Assembly: GCF_029633865.1 (NCBI RefSeq)
Contig: NC_079214.1
Coordinates: 35,873,565-35,937,564, forward strand
Length of the DNA: 64,000 nt
Direction of reading: 5' to 3'
Source of the DNA: Lampris incognitus
Lineage: Eukaryota > Chordata > Actinopteri > Lampriformes > Lampridae
Shown here: in pieces, positions 20,973 through 48,089 of the stretch
Layout of the letters: each line of letters begins with the position of its first letter
Numbering within the stretch: the first letter of the stretch is position 1
Made by a program: the position numbers and the translations under genes
Notes under the pieces: model-generated
Seen by the model: only the letters and a program-made list of their open reading frames with translations
Database searches by the model: none
What the model was told of the DNA's origin: nothing

Positions 20973-21326
20973 AATGATATATTAATCTTTACTCAGTCAA
21001 GTATAAATGAGGATATTTAGTTCAAAACCTGGTTCAAGGATACTACAAGGACAGTCTTTAACTTGGAGCCTTGCTGGATCTTGGTCTTTGTAGCTGAAGT
21101 TAGCGCTGGAGTCCTCTGCGCTGGTATGGCTGAGTCGTGTGAAACAGGAACCACCAGAACCTCGTAGAGCCCCTCACGTCGTCTCTCGATGGTCACCACC
21201 TCCACAGCAGGATGGCTTCAGACTCAACACCAACGGACGTCACCAGCAATCTTCACCACTGCCGTATTTTTTTAAGTAAAAATAAGCCACTCTGTTGCCA
21301 ATTTAAAAAAAAAAAGTTTTAGCTAC

Positions 21327-21344
21327 ACCCCACTCCTGGTACCA
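21327..21344 (-). promoter_or_regulatory. Primer-binding site matching tRNA-Leu
   Basis: TGGTACCAGGAGTGGGGT on the minus strand is the exact complement of the 3' end (with CCA) of vertebrate tRNA-Leu(UAA) as I recall it. It lies six bases after the 5' LTR. Confidence 0.85.
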
Positions 21345-21350
21345 AAATTA

Positions 21351-21457
21351 TGTCGCCCGTGGAATTAGATACCACACAGGACACAATTACTTCCGGGGTT
21401 CTTGTAGCTTTAATTTTATTGTTTGAACCTTCGAATGCAGATCGTTTTACTGAGTGC
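21351..21457 (-). repeat. 5' LTR of retrotransposon B, inner part
   Basis: Matches 14682-14788 apart from one base at the start. Element C begins directly after it. GTGC at 21454-21457 is the duplicated target. Confidence 0.92.
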
Positions 21458-21669
21458 TGTGGAGTTAGAAAACAACGAGACAGGAGACGTGAGAGTAGAC
21501 GTAGTCGAGGTAGTTTACTAGCTCCAACTTAGCATGTCATACATTCGACAACGACACTGAACTGTGAACCGGAAGCGGAAGTGCATTATCTGACCCCTCG
21601 CCTCTTCCCTTAAAGGTACACCGTCCTCATGGGTGAATGTCTCTCGTTATATAGATGTGGGTCACCACA
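21458..21669 (-). repeat. 3' LTR of retrotransposon C
   Basis: 212 bp. On the minus strand it runs TGTGGTGACCC to CTCCACA and includes a TATATAACGAGAGACATTC promoter-like segment. Confidence 0.92.
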
Positions 21670-21778
21670 CAGGCCCCCCCAGAATTCACCTACACATAAC
21701 AATGCAAAACAGCAAAAGTGCAAGTCATGAACATAAAAATAGACTCTACAACAGAACAGTCAATGACATAGTGCAAAG

Positions 21779-24700
21779 TCACTGGGAAAACAGGTGACGA
21801 GTCGGGGGGCGGACCCTGCGGCCATAACGGCTGCGCTTCACAGGCGGGGCCAAAGCAGGAACAGAGGCAGGTGCCAGGGCCGACCTAGGAGGGCGCCACC
21901 GCCGCGGGGGTAGGGCCAATTGCATTGGCTCCCCAATGTCCAAGTGAGCGGGCTTGAGACGGTCTATAGCGACCCGCTCCGGCCTGCCCCCCATGTCCAC
22001 CACAAAGTTCTTATCCCCCGCCTCCAGGACGCGGAAGGGCCCGTCGTATGGGGGCTGCAGCGGGGACCGATGGCTGTCGTGCCTAATGAAGACGTACCTT
22101 GCCGATGGCAGATCCTTGGGGACGTAGGACCGGGGGAGGCAGCACTCCGGGACGCACTGAGGTGAGAGGCGGCCAACCAGGGAGCCATAGCATCCGCAAG
22201 AAACTCCCCCGGAACCCGCAGGGGCTGGCCATACACCAGCTCAGCGGAGGAGGTCTGGAGGTCTTCCTTCTGGGCCGAACGCAGGCCGAGCATGACCCAC
22301 GGGAGCCGGTCCATCCAGTTGCAGCCAGTGAGGCTTGCCCGCAGAGCGGCTTTCATGTCCCAATGGAACCGCTCACAAAGTCCGTTGCTTTGCGGGTTGT
22401 ACGCCGTAGTGCGGTGGATCTTCACCCCCAGGTGCTCAGCGACCGCCGTCTAGAGCTCCGAGGTAAACTGGGAGCCCCGGTCGCTCGTGATGTCACCAGG
22501 CGTGCCGAAATGGGCCACCCAGCAGCCGATGAACGCCCGTGCTACCTCTGCTGCCGTCGTGGAGGACAAGGGAATAGCCTCTGGCCACCTGGTGGCCCTG
22601 TCCACAATAGTGAGGAGGAACGTATAACCACGGGAGAGGGGCAGGGGACCCACCAGGTCAACATTGACATGGTCAAACCGCCTCTCTGGAACCACAAACG
22701 GCGCCAAAGGGGCCTTGGTATGGCGGTGCACCTTGGTGCATTGGCACGCCACACACGAGCCGGCCCAGGCGGAGCCCAGGCCAAACGAACTTGACGCTCA
22801 CCAGCTTGGTCGAGGCCTTCACTCCCGGGTGGGAAAGGCCGTGGACAGTGTCGAAAACTCGGCGCCGCCAGGAAGTAGGCACCAGGGGACGCGGTTGACC
22901 GGTGGAGATGTCACAGAGGAGGGTGGTGTTGGCCGCGTCGAACGTCACGTCCTCCAGCCGTAGCGCCGTAGGGGTCGACCGGTAGTCTTGAACGGTCGTG
23001 TCCTTGGCTTGGTCCGCTGCCATAGCGGCGTAGTCAAGTCCCAAGTGAATGGCGTTAACAACCGCCCGTGAAAGGCAGTCGGCAACGAAGTTATCCTTGC
23101 CCGACACGTGTTGTATGTCCGTGGTAAACTCGGAAACTGCCGCGAGATGGCACTGCTGACGCCCAGACCACGGTTCTGAGGTTTTGGCCATACAGAACGT
23201 CAGCGGTTTGTGGTCCACGAAAGCGGTGAACTGTCGGCCCTCCAATAGGAACCTAAAGTGTCTGGTTGCGAGGAAGAGACCCAGTAGTTCCCTATCAAAG
23301 GTGCTGTATTTGCGCTCACTCTCACGGAGTTGTTTACTGAAGAACGCAAACGGCTGCCAGCCCCCCCCCACCCACTGCTCACACACGGCCCCCACGGCGT
23401 AGTCGGAGGCATCCATTGTAAGGGCTATGGGGGCGGCAGGCGACGGGTGAGCTAGCAGCGCAGCGTTGGCCAGCGCGGTCTTGGCGGCCACAAAAGCCTC
23501 GTCCATCCCCAAAGACCAGTCCAGCTCGTCCTTAGACTTCTTACCCCGCAGGGCCTCATACAGGGGACGCATGATGTGGGCGGCACGGGGCAGGAAACGG
23601 TTATAAAAGTTCACCATGCCCAGGAATTCCTGCAGCGACTGTACAGTGCGGGGGCGGGGGAACATGGTGACAGCCTCAACCCTGGCAGGGAGGGGAACGG
23701 CCCCCTGTGGAGTGATGTGGTGCCCGAGGAAGGTGATGGACGACTCCCTGAACTGACACTTAGCTGGGTTGATGATGAGGCCGTGTTCGCTGACCCTGTC
23801 GAACAGCTGTCTGAGGTGCGTCATGTGTTCCTCCGCCGACGCGCTGGCCACAAGGATGTCGTCTAAGTACACAAACAAAAATGGCATGTCGCGGAGCACA
23901 GAATCCATAAGGCGCTGAAACGTCTGCGCCGCCCCTTTAAGGCCGAAAGGCAAACGTAAGAACTCAAAGAGCCCAAAGGGTGTGATGACAGCCGTTTTTG
24001 GGACATCCAGTGGGTGGACCGGCACTTGGTGATACCCCCGCACTAAGTCGATTTTGGAATAGATGGCAGCGCCCGCCAGGTGGGTAGAGAAATCTTGTAT
24101 GTGCGGTATGGGGTACCGGTCGGGGGTCGTGGCATTGTTTAGGCGACGGTAGTCCCCGCACGGGCGCCAACCCCCGTCGGCCTTAGTAACCATGTGAAGA
24201 GGGGAAGCCCACGGGCTGTCAGAACGGCGGACAATGCCGAGGTGCTCCATAGTCGAAAACTCCTCTCTGGCTATTGCGAGCTTAGCCGAGTCGAGGCGTC
24301 GGGCCCGGGCGTAAACTGGGGGGCCCACTGTGGTGATATGATGTTCCACGCCGTGCTTGGCCACCGCCGAGGAGAAGGTGGGTGTGGTGAGCTCGGGGAA
24401 ATTTGCGAGCAGGTGTTGGTATGGATCCCCGGTTGAGAGTGTGTTAGCGAGGCACAGCGCTCCAGCCCCCCCAAGCGTGCAGGGGTATGACGCAAAAGAG
24501 ACGGCATCAATCACGCGACAGTTTTTAACATCCACCAGCAGGTTGAAAGCACAGAGGAAATCCGTACCTAGGAGCGGGGTGGATACAGCAGCCATCACAA
24601 AGTCCCAGCCGAAACGTCGGCCGCCAAAACACACGTCCACATGTCTGATACCGTACGTCCGAATGGACGTGCCGTTGGCGGCGTCCATCTGGGGGCCGTG

Positions 24701-24892
24701 ACTGTCGGTCATCGTGTCCACAGCTTGTGCTGGTAGTATGCTGCGTTGAGCGCCAGAGTCAACCAGCAGCCGCCGGCCCGACAAGGAGTCTCTGATGAAC
24801 AACAGCTTGCAGTCACGGCCGGCGCCCATCGCCGTTAACGAGCGCCGGCCTTGGCGTTTCCCTGAACCCTGTAACTGCAGGGTTTGCGACAC
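21779..24892 (-). pseudogene. pol of retrotransposon C (protease, reverse transcriptase, RNase H, integrase)
   Basis: The main frame 24892-22673 has a protease with [14 protein letters not shown] (DSG instead of DTG), reverse transcriptase with [46 protein letters not shown] and [13 protein letters not shown], RNase H with [13 protein letters not shown] and [14 protein letters not shown], and the start of integrase (LSHPGVKAS). A frameshift near 22780 moves integrase to 22752-22450 (VDLVGPLPLSRGYTFLLTIVD, TSDRGSQF). An amber stop at 22451 replaces a Trp in the family pattern, after which AYNPQSNGLCERFH carries the catalytic Glu. A further frameshift precedes the C-terminal part ending at 21779. 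Protease through RNase H is intact; integrase is broken three times. Confidence 0.9.
24817..24862 (-). promoter_or_regulatory. -1 programmed ribosomal frameshift signal between gag and pol of retrotransposon C
   Basis: On the minus strand a slippery heptamer G GGA AAC (24862-24856) lies in the correct gag phase (codons GGA, AAC). Five bases later a perfect 9-bp GC stem begins (GGCCGGCGC at 24850-24842 pairing with GCGCCGGCC at 24825-24817, 16-base loop). The gag stop codon lies in the loop. The pol frame is -1 relative to gag and open across the site, so slippage would fuse Gag to Pol. Confidence 0.8.
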
Positions 24893-25605
24893 TGTTTTGC
24901 TTTTACCCCAAACCTGGCATGGTAATAACAGAGCCCGTCGTCAGGTTGGCGGCGGGCTGTCACCGCAGCCGCGGTGTCCATATAGTCGTACACAGGTGGT
25001 GGTGGGGCGGTCTGGTGGGGTAGCAGGGCATGCACAAACTGTTGCCGGTTGGCCAGGAAAACCCTGTCTGCTTCAGCAGCCAGAGAACGGTAGTCCTTGG
25101 AGGCGGCGAGAGGAGAACTGGCCAGTGCTGTGCGTACAGGTGCGGGGAGCTGCCTCAGAAAAATGTGTGTGAAAAGGAAGGCCGGATCAGCCGATCCCAG
25201 CACAGACAGCATTTTCTCCATTAACTCGCCGAGGCCATTCAGGGACAGTAAACGGTCTGCCTTCTCCAGCTCCGACAGTTCAAATAGTTTCAGGAGGAAT
25301 GTCTTTATAGCATCGTACTTGCCAGCAGCTGGCGGAGCTTCCAACAGTGTCATTGCTCGCGCCGTTGTCGATGCGTCTAACGCCGCCACTACGTGGAAGT
25401 ACTGCGTTGCATCCTGCGTTATCCCTCTCAGCTGGAACTGGGCTTCCACATGTTGAAACCACGGCCGTGGATTATGCTGCCAAAAGTCGGGTAGCTTCAC
25501 AGTAGCGGCGTAAACGCTAGCGTTAGCAATAGCCATGTTGTTAGCACCGGCGTCGGGAGCGGGTACCGCGGCAGCATTATTCCCGGCGTCTTTGTTGTCA
25601 GACAT
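24835..25605 (-). CDS. Gag protein of retrotransposon C, intact
   Basis: A 256-aa frame from the ATG at 25605 to TAA at 24835. After a Ala/Asn-rich N-terminus it shows [22 protein letters not shown] and [17 protein letters not shown], the conserved capsid-like module of a gypsy gag type found in insects and fishes, then a helical middle part, and a C-terminal Cys/His motif [18 protein letters not shown] instead of a classical zinc knuckle. It would form the particle around element RNA. The pol frame overlaps its end, joined by the frameshift signal. No stop or frameshift is seen inside, unlike gag of elements A and B. Confidence 0.88.
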   Translation of the reverse strand: MSDNKDAGNNAAAVPAPDAGANNMAIANASVYAATVKLPDFWQHNPRPWFQHVEAQFQLRGITQDATQYFHVVAALDASTTARAMTLLEAPPAAGKYDAIKTFLLKLFELSELEKADRLLSLNGLGELMEKMLSVLGSADPAFLFTHIFLRQLPAPVRTALASSPLAASKDYRSLAAEADRVFLANRQQFVHALLPHQTAPPPPVYDYMDTAAAVTARRQPDDGLCYYHARFGVKAKQCRKPCSYRVQGNAKAGAR

Positions 25606-25624
25606 ACTCGTATTAGTAGTTCCT

Positions 25625-25641
25625 TCACGTCGGGGTCACCA
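25625..25641 (-). promoter_or_regulatory. Primer-binding site matching tRNA-Trp
   Basis: TGGTGACCCCGACGTGA on the minus strand is complementary to the 3' end of vertebrate tRNA-Trp (the primer also used by avian sarcoma/leukosis viruses). It starts one base after the 5' LTR. Confidence 0.87.
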
Positions 25642-25642
25642 A

Positions 25643-25854
25643 TGTGGAGTTAGAAAACAACGAGACAGGAGACGTGAGAGTAGACGTAGTCGAGGTAGTT
25701 TACTTGCTCCAACTTAGCATGTCATACATTCGACAACGACACTGAACTGTGAACCGGAAGCGGAAGTGCATTACCCGACCCCTCGCCTCTTCCCTAAAAG
25801 GTACACCGTCCTCTTAGGTGAATGTCTCTCGTTATATAGATGTGGGTCACCACA
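25643..25854 (-). repeat. 5' LTR of retrotransposon C
   Basis: Same length as the copy at 21458-21669, with about six substitutions. Confidence 0.92.
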
Positions 25855-26495
25855 GCGCATAAATTCCTGTGTCTTTCGAGCAAACAGCTCATAAATGTTC
25901 ATAGATGTGGCAAGTTTAACAGAAAAGTTTTTAAAAGGAAAATAATAAATATAAAATACAAAATACGGTGCAAAATACGGCAGTGGACTATGTATGTTAA
26001 ACAGGGTTTAACAAAGACATGTGGAACTTCCTGAAGATTGCGCAACTTCTTACTCTGTCAGTTACCTTGTCATGCCTGCAATGGCGAACAGTGGTCGACG
26101 GCTCGCGCCCAAAATCACCGAACATCCACTCCAGTAGCGTTTACTACGGAGTCAGAGCACCGTCACACCGCAATCTTCAGGTGGTTCACACAAGAAAAAA
26201 GAAAGAATACCCAAGATGCACTTGGATAACTTGCAGAAAGAGTACCCAAGATGCACTTGGATAACTTGCACGGAGTTACAATAAAAGTCCGCAACACTGC
26301 CAGTTACTGGTCAAAACATGCAATGACAACCAAAACTATAAAAATACACTCACAATCTGCTTCACAATTTAAATACATCAAATGACATTTTACATGGCTT
26401 GACAGTGTAACAATTACATATATCAACAGTTAAACTATATTAAATTTAAGTGGAAAATCATTTAACATATTTAACAGATTTACCACCCGGCTACA
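25855..26495 (-). repeat. 5' LTR of retrotransposon B, outer part
   Basis: Continues the LTR broken at 21457; matches 14785-15425 with only about four substitutions. Followed by the target duplication CGTG. Confidence 0.92.
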
Positions 26496-29400
26496 CGTGC
26501 TTTGGATAAAATCCTCTACCGCATTAGTATACTGTGTGTGAGCGTCAGATCAACTATTTAGCTGAGGACCTCTCAAGGCCACAAGGGGGCGGAACAGCGC
26601 TGTATATAAGTAGATACACCTCAGTGTTTTTTTTTGTTTGTTTTTGTTTAGCCTTTTTTTTTAAAGTCCACCACTAGAGGTCAGACTCGGAGTAGCCATC
26701 GCTCCTGGCCCGGCCTTGAGCGTATGACACAACTGGGCACTTCGAATGGTTTTCCCTAATAACAGTTATAAACATGCCAGTTACCGGATAGTTTAACAAA
26801 TATTGCTATAGTTACTATTAAATTTATGCATCACTGGTAAATTTAATCAAAATAGTATTGAATTATAGTGTGTTTCATGACTGAACTTTAACTCGGCCGT
26901 GCAACACGTCACTTGGTGGAAGAATCCATTGATACTCAATAGGGCACAGTACGACTGCTCAGGCCGATGCCTTGATCCCATTAAAACAAGTTTTCAAACT
27001 GTGGTATGTGCGCCACCAGTAGCACACAACGGGCCCTTTGGTGGTGCGCCACATGACTCAGATAAATGTGCTGCATGCTCTGAGAAATTGTCAAACCCTA
27101 ATCAAAACCATTAACATTTTTGGTAACATGACAAATTAGTGATTTATTCAACCAGTATAATTATAGTATGTATAATCATGTTGTGACAGTATAGTGTTTA
27201 AGGTGTGACTGCATTTGTCGGCGAAGAAATCCGTGTCCTTTTTACTTTTGTCATGACGGAAGATCGTAGTCCCTTGGACATGCGTGTGTGTGCGTGTGTG
27301 CGTGCGTGTGAACAGGCGCACATGTGTTCATGTTAGTCACTGAGATTTAACTGTGACTTAGTAAATTAGTGTCTTGTAGTTGGTACTTGGGTGCTCTACT
27401 TTGATCAGAGATGGTGCTTGATCCTAAAAGTTTGAGAACCACCATATTGGACCATGTCTTCATGATTGTGTATGTAAGTGGTCAATCCTGAGACTCAATA
27501 AAAGTCCCTCATAAAACATAAAGAATCTTTGACTTGAGTCTGTCTCCTCACGTACCTTTTTTCTTCTTCTCTTCTTCTCTCACTCCTTTCCGCTTACTGC
27601 ACCCCCTCCTCTTCCTATCTCAGCCAGCAGAGTATTTTGGAAGAACAAAAGTCATCTGCTGTCCATCTGGCCGCTGTGCCGGGCGGTAATACCCCCTCAT
27701 ATTCCTCAGCTTCCCAAGCACCCGTGGACAATCCATTCTCCCCCCTTTACTTACCCTCCTGCTCCACCCTCCCCCCTGCCGGCCCTGATCCCCCATCCCA
27801 GGACGGAGAGGTGGGATCCGGTGTCAGTGCCCCAGAAAGACCCTTGTCTCTGAAACATGTGTGGAGATCTGCAGCAGCGCTGCTCGGAGGGTTCAGTTTC
27901 ACTGTTTGGAGTTCTCACAGTAGCTTGCACATATCCATTGTTTCCCAGGTGGAGGCTGGTAGAAGATCCAGCATGTGAGACAGCGACCCACCCATCTATT
28001 CTCACGAAAAGTGTGAGAATGTTTATTAAACTTTTATTCCTCGTAAACATGGGGTAATTGTCACCAAGTGGTTGTATGCAATTTGCTGTATAGGAATGCA
28101 ACAGATGACACAACTCTTCCATTGATTTGAGCCTTTTAAACTCATTTTTCTTCATGTTCAAAAGTATAGCCATTATGTGGCGTAGCCTACAGATATGTAA
28201 CAGCAATTGTTTCCACGAATCCTGCAAGGTCCTTGCTTTTTTCCCCCTTGCTGTATCCGTGGCTCTGAAAGTGGTCCCGGCTACTTAAAATAGCCATGCA
28301 TTGAAATCTTTCCGCTTGCAGCTTTGTGGAGGAGGCTAAGCAAGTGCATCACCTCTCCAGATGAACTGAGTTCTCTGCTGAATATTGTCGCCTACATGCA
28401 GCGCCCAGAAGGGACTGAAATAATCCACTGCGCCCTCACTGAGTGGTACTAGATTCCTGCACCATGCCACACATACAGGATTGAGGCCACTTGTCGGAAC
28501 TGGTGTTTTAGCGCCGAAAGCGATGAGGAACCGCTCTGTGGAGCTGCTAATGTACAGAAAATGTAATGGGTGGGTTGAACTGGTGAGTTATGCAAGGCTT
28601 TCAGTCCTCTGTTATAAAGCAATAGATACTTTGCCATGTTGCATAACTGATTCCTCCTCATCGCTTTTTCGGTGTGGGCCCAACTCCGTTTACTGTCCCT
28701 GGTCCATTTCCATCCACGCCCTTCATCTTTGCATAGCAATGTTGGAGCGATTAATTCACCACTTCAGTAATTCTTAAATATTTGTGGGGGTAAAGGACAC
28801 GGAGCGTAGCAGCAGGCCAAACTAAAATCAATTAGGCCTATGATTTAATCGGATTAAAAAACGAAGTCATTCTCTCTTTGAATCTGCCTAATTACACATT
28901 ATACAGCAGTTGTTTGTGATCAAGTGATCTGATTGGCCGAGAGCTGTTTGTCATTTACTGTGACATCACAAGAGCCACTATTACTCTGCTTCTATCTGCT
29001 GATTCCAATGGCTGTTATTAAGTGTCAACAATTGATATGTTTCAAAATATTAATTAAATATCGAGACAGCCTGACTCAGACAAGAAAGCCTACCTGATGC
29101 CAACATATGTCCTAACTCCTTCTCTAACCGCACAATGAACGGCAGTGTATATATTGACATGTATACACTAAAATAATAGTGTTACAAAATGTTAATTTAC
29201 AAATGTTAATTGGTAGCCTGGTTAAAAAAAAAGCCACTTGTGGTGGAACTGACAGCTACAATTTCTGGTGGAGGAAGTCACAAATATTAATGTTCATAAG
29301 GTTTTTCTTTTTCTTTTGTAAAACTGTTGTGTAAAAACGACGGAACACTCTTGTTATTTACAAAAAGACACATCCCTCTCATCTTGCCTAAGTAAAGCGC

Positions 29401-30300
29401 CATATCCCTCGCCCAGTGGATGGTGGCATGGATGCTTTTCATGTCGTTGTCGATATTCCAACATATCATTCCACCTATCAAATGATCCTACCAAGTGTTG
29501 GATAGGGTTAGGGGTAGGGGTTCAGGTTTGGGGTTCCTATAAAAGTTGCACCATGGTAGGAGAACACATGTTGCCTGCACCTGCCCATCTTCCTGTGTCT
29601 CTGGGTGTATTTTGCTTACTTCCTTATCCTCGGCAGTGCAGAAGGGCTGTAAATTAAAAATACAAGGCCTCAGGGTAGACTGTCTGGATGGGATCATAGG
29701 AGCGCAGAGATGAGCAGATCAATGTAAACGTTGACCACGCATGTGACTCTAACCTACGATGTGTTTGAGTCGATGAAGTGGTGTAGCTGTTTGCGTAGGT
29801 GGTGTGTATTTTCAATGGAAATGTCCTTTTTTTCCATGTTCAGCAGATAAAAAAAGGCTTAAATTGTGTGTGTGCGCGCATGTATGCGTGTTTATGTGTG
29901 TGTGTGTGAATAGAAGAATCAAATGGCATGATGCCTGTAAACAGATATGGCTTTTTATTTAATAGTAATGGGTATTGCAACATTAAATCAAATGAACCAT
30001 GAACACCTATTAACAAAGTCAGTTTTTGCTCTTTTTTTTTTCAATACAAATTCAAACATCAAAGAAATGGCCCTTAAATCTAAATCATGGTATTTAAATA
30101 CAGGATGGAAAAAATATGCATAATACAGAGCAAAACTAGTCCATTATACCATGGTGAAATGATCAGACATGTACAAAACAATGTACTTTGGAAACTTTGA
30201 AATTACAAAAAAAAAACAAGAAAAAAAAGGCACAAAAAATTACATCCGTCATGATGTGGAATGCAAGTGGTAAAATTAAGCTATTTTATACAGTATATTA
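26496..30300. other. Intergenic region downstream of bnc1, no gene seen
   Basis: AT-rich sequence with short TG runs (27283-27312; 29870-29908) and long A or T tracts. The open frames present (for example 27637-27978 and 28227-27751) are low in complexity, lie on both strands of the same DNA, and have no recognisable domain. Nothing further could be supported. Confidence 0.5.
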
Positions 30301-30358
30301 TTTGGTTTCTTTGAGATAACAAATTACTCTATTCACAGAATATACAATTCAATAAACA

Positions 30359-31756
30359 TTTTATTTACCAGTTGCCTCTGAGGGTGCGCATATATGTTGG
30401 GCCCTTGTTACAAATCACTGTTTATTTAGCCATACCTTTTATTTTCTCAGTGTTTGACTCATTCACAGTACATGGTTCTTATTCTCCGAATGTGGAGATG
30501 TTGATAGCCTTGCACTTGATTTTGCTGCTCGGCAACTATAAATGACACTACAAGAAGACCACCTTAGTCAAGTTTAATTCCATTACAAGATTTCTTACAA
30601 AAAGACCACAGAAATATAGTTTTTTTTTTCAAGATCAGTCAAAAATTGTTGTCAAACAAGAGCCCTGCCTGAATACTGCTGTTAATCTGGTCAGGCGAAC
30701 TGGATGGTGTGCGGGTCCTAGACATGTCCCTTGGACAATAAGAGGGATTTCTAAGCACACTTCAACACTGCAAAAAATCTTTGGTCAACATCAGTGGCAT
30801 GTGTACAACAAGAACGGCTTAAGACAGTAAGAACAAAACCACGCAGATCATACAACACCAAACAATAAGTTATTGATCAATTTCACAATACGATAGGTTT
30901 TCCAGAGATTTTTTTTTAAGACTTGTCGGAATGAACGAAACAAAAAACGAACACTACAGAACAAGGATTTACTTCACTGCTTTTGTTCAGTACACTACTG
31001 CAGAATTTCACAGGGGGGAAATATCGACAAGTGACAACACCAAATCCAAAAAGCCCCGAACAAAACAAAGATGTGTTGCATGTCGGCAACAGGTTGATAA
31101 CAGAAACGGTTAACTTTGACAACTGAACAGGAAGGGAAACTGACAGTTCTTTTGAAATGTTTTTTAAAAGAGGACTGCAAGGCCAAAGCAATGGCAAAAA
31201 AACATTACTGCATAGAAATAAAGATACGCGGGGATAGACTGAGGTGTAACATTTTAGAGATATTTCAGGCATGCTTTTTGAATGCTCAATCATTTTGGGT
31301 GCGAGGAACAGGTATGTTTCTAGTCATCAATATCTTTACACTGCTCTTCACTATTGATGTGTACACACAGACGTAGCATTCCATCACTTTTAGCATTCCA
31401 CCATTTGTTGCTAAGACATGAGGAAACTATTTTAGTTTACTATTCGTAAATTCAGACAAGATGTCCAATAAATATTATAGGGAAATGGAAAAATGACTGG
31501 ACGTAACTCTTCCGTTAGTTCCAAAAGCATTTCTGGCAGAATTTGCCGTGACAAAAGAGCTATTGATGGCCTAAATTCAAATCTCACTCAACACTACATT
31601 AACTTGTTCTGGACAGTATTGACTACAGTATGGTATTCAAAAGTGCTGAGTAGAAAGCCTGTTTTCATCCACAGACAAACAAAAAAACCCAACGAGAGAC
31701 AAGTACAATAGGGGAAAATCAGTCGTGTTGGCATATTATATGAAGTTCAGTCTATC
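30359..31756 (-). other. bnc1: Probable 3' untranslated region of bnc1
   Basis: AT-rich, gene-free sequence directly after the bnc1 stop codon. On the minus strand AATAAA signals occur at about 30421-30426 and 30359-30364. Which one is used cannot be told from sequence alone, and the true end may be further out. Confidence 0.4.
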
Positions 31757-47430
<15,674 letters not shown>

Positions 47431-47436
47431 CGTCAT

Positions 47437-47866
47437 TAGTCGTATGTTTCCAAGGATACCGTGTAGTTTGCCATTCCCTGCGAGTCCCACAATAGAACTG
47501 TCTCCAACTCTCTCCTGTCTGCACAAGTACTAACGCAAAATAGCCATCACACCTAGCACCACGTCTCCTGTGAGAACACCAGATCCCATACACCCTGCCT
47601 CCAACTCTCTCTCTCCAGCACACAAACGCACACACCGCGTTCACGGGGCAGCCTGTGAATGCAACGCTCACTCCTCACAAAGAAAAGGGGGTGAAAAAAA
47701 AAAAGAAAAAAGAAAGAAAGGAGCAAAAGTCACTTTTCTCTTACTCTCACTCTAGATACACACGCCTCCGCTAGTCTCTCTCTCCCCTCTAATGTTGCGG
47801 TAGACTGGCTCTAAACTACTCAAGATGTTCAGTGTGAGTGCGTCTGTGTGTGTGAGCATGAGTACT

Positions 47867-47913
<47 letters not shown>

Positions 47914-48044
47914 TGTGTGTGTGTGTGTTGAAACTGGGCACAGGGGATTGGAATGAGATCCTCCCACTCGGCATTCTCACCTCAAGAGCTGCCTGTGCAC
48001 GGCACATGCACAGACACACAGGCAGGCAGGCAGGCATGGTGCAT

Positions 48045-48089
<45 letters not shown>

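Larger units (their letters stand above)
21458..25854 (-). mobile_element. LTR retrotransposon C (Ty3/gypsy, compact LTRs), nested in the LTR of B
   Basis: A 4.4-kb element with two 212-bp LTRs (21458-21669 and 25643-25854) starting TGTGGAG and ending TCACCACA. The target duplication is GTGC (21454-21457) against GCGC (25855-25858), one mismatch. It contains gag and pol on the minus strand, a tRNA-Trp primer site, and a polypurine run (GGGGGGGCC) next to the 3' LTR. The GC content of its coding part is visibly higher than that of B. The two LTRs differ at about six positions. Confidence 0.93.
14682..26495 (-). mobile_element. LTR retrotransposon B (Ty3/gypsy), interrupted by retrotransposon C
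   Basis: LTRs begin TGT(A/C)GCCCG and end GGCTACA. The outer flanks share CGTG (14678-14681 and 26496-26499), a 4-bp target duplication. The minus strand encodes, in order, gag, aspartic protease, reverse transcriptase, RNase H and integrase, the Ty3/gypsy order. The right-hand (5') LTR is split by the complete element C at 21458-25854. Apart from that insertion the two LTRs differ at about five positions in 744, so insertion looks recent, yet gag and pol hold several amber stops and gag a frameshift. Confidence 0.93.

Noticed and set aside
27637..28227. Open frames of 113 and 158 codons on opposite strands
   Set aside because: They overlap on the same DNA, are low in complexity and show no domain, splice or family signal.
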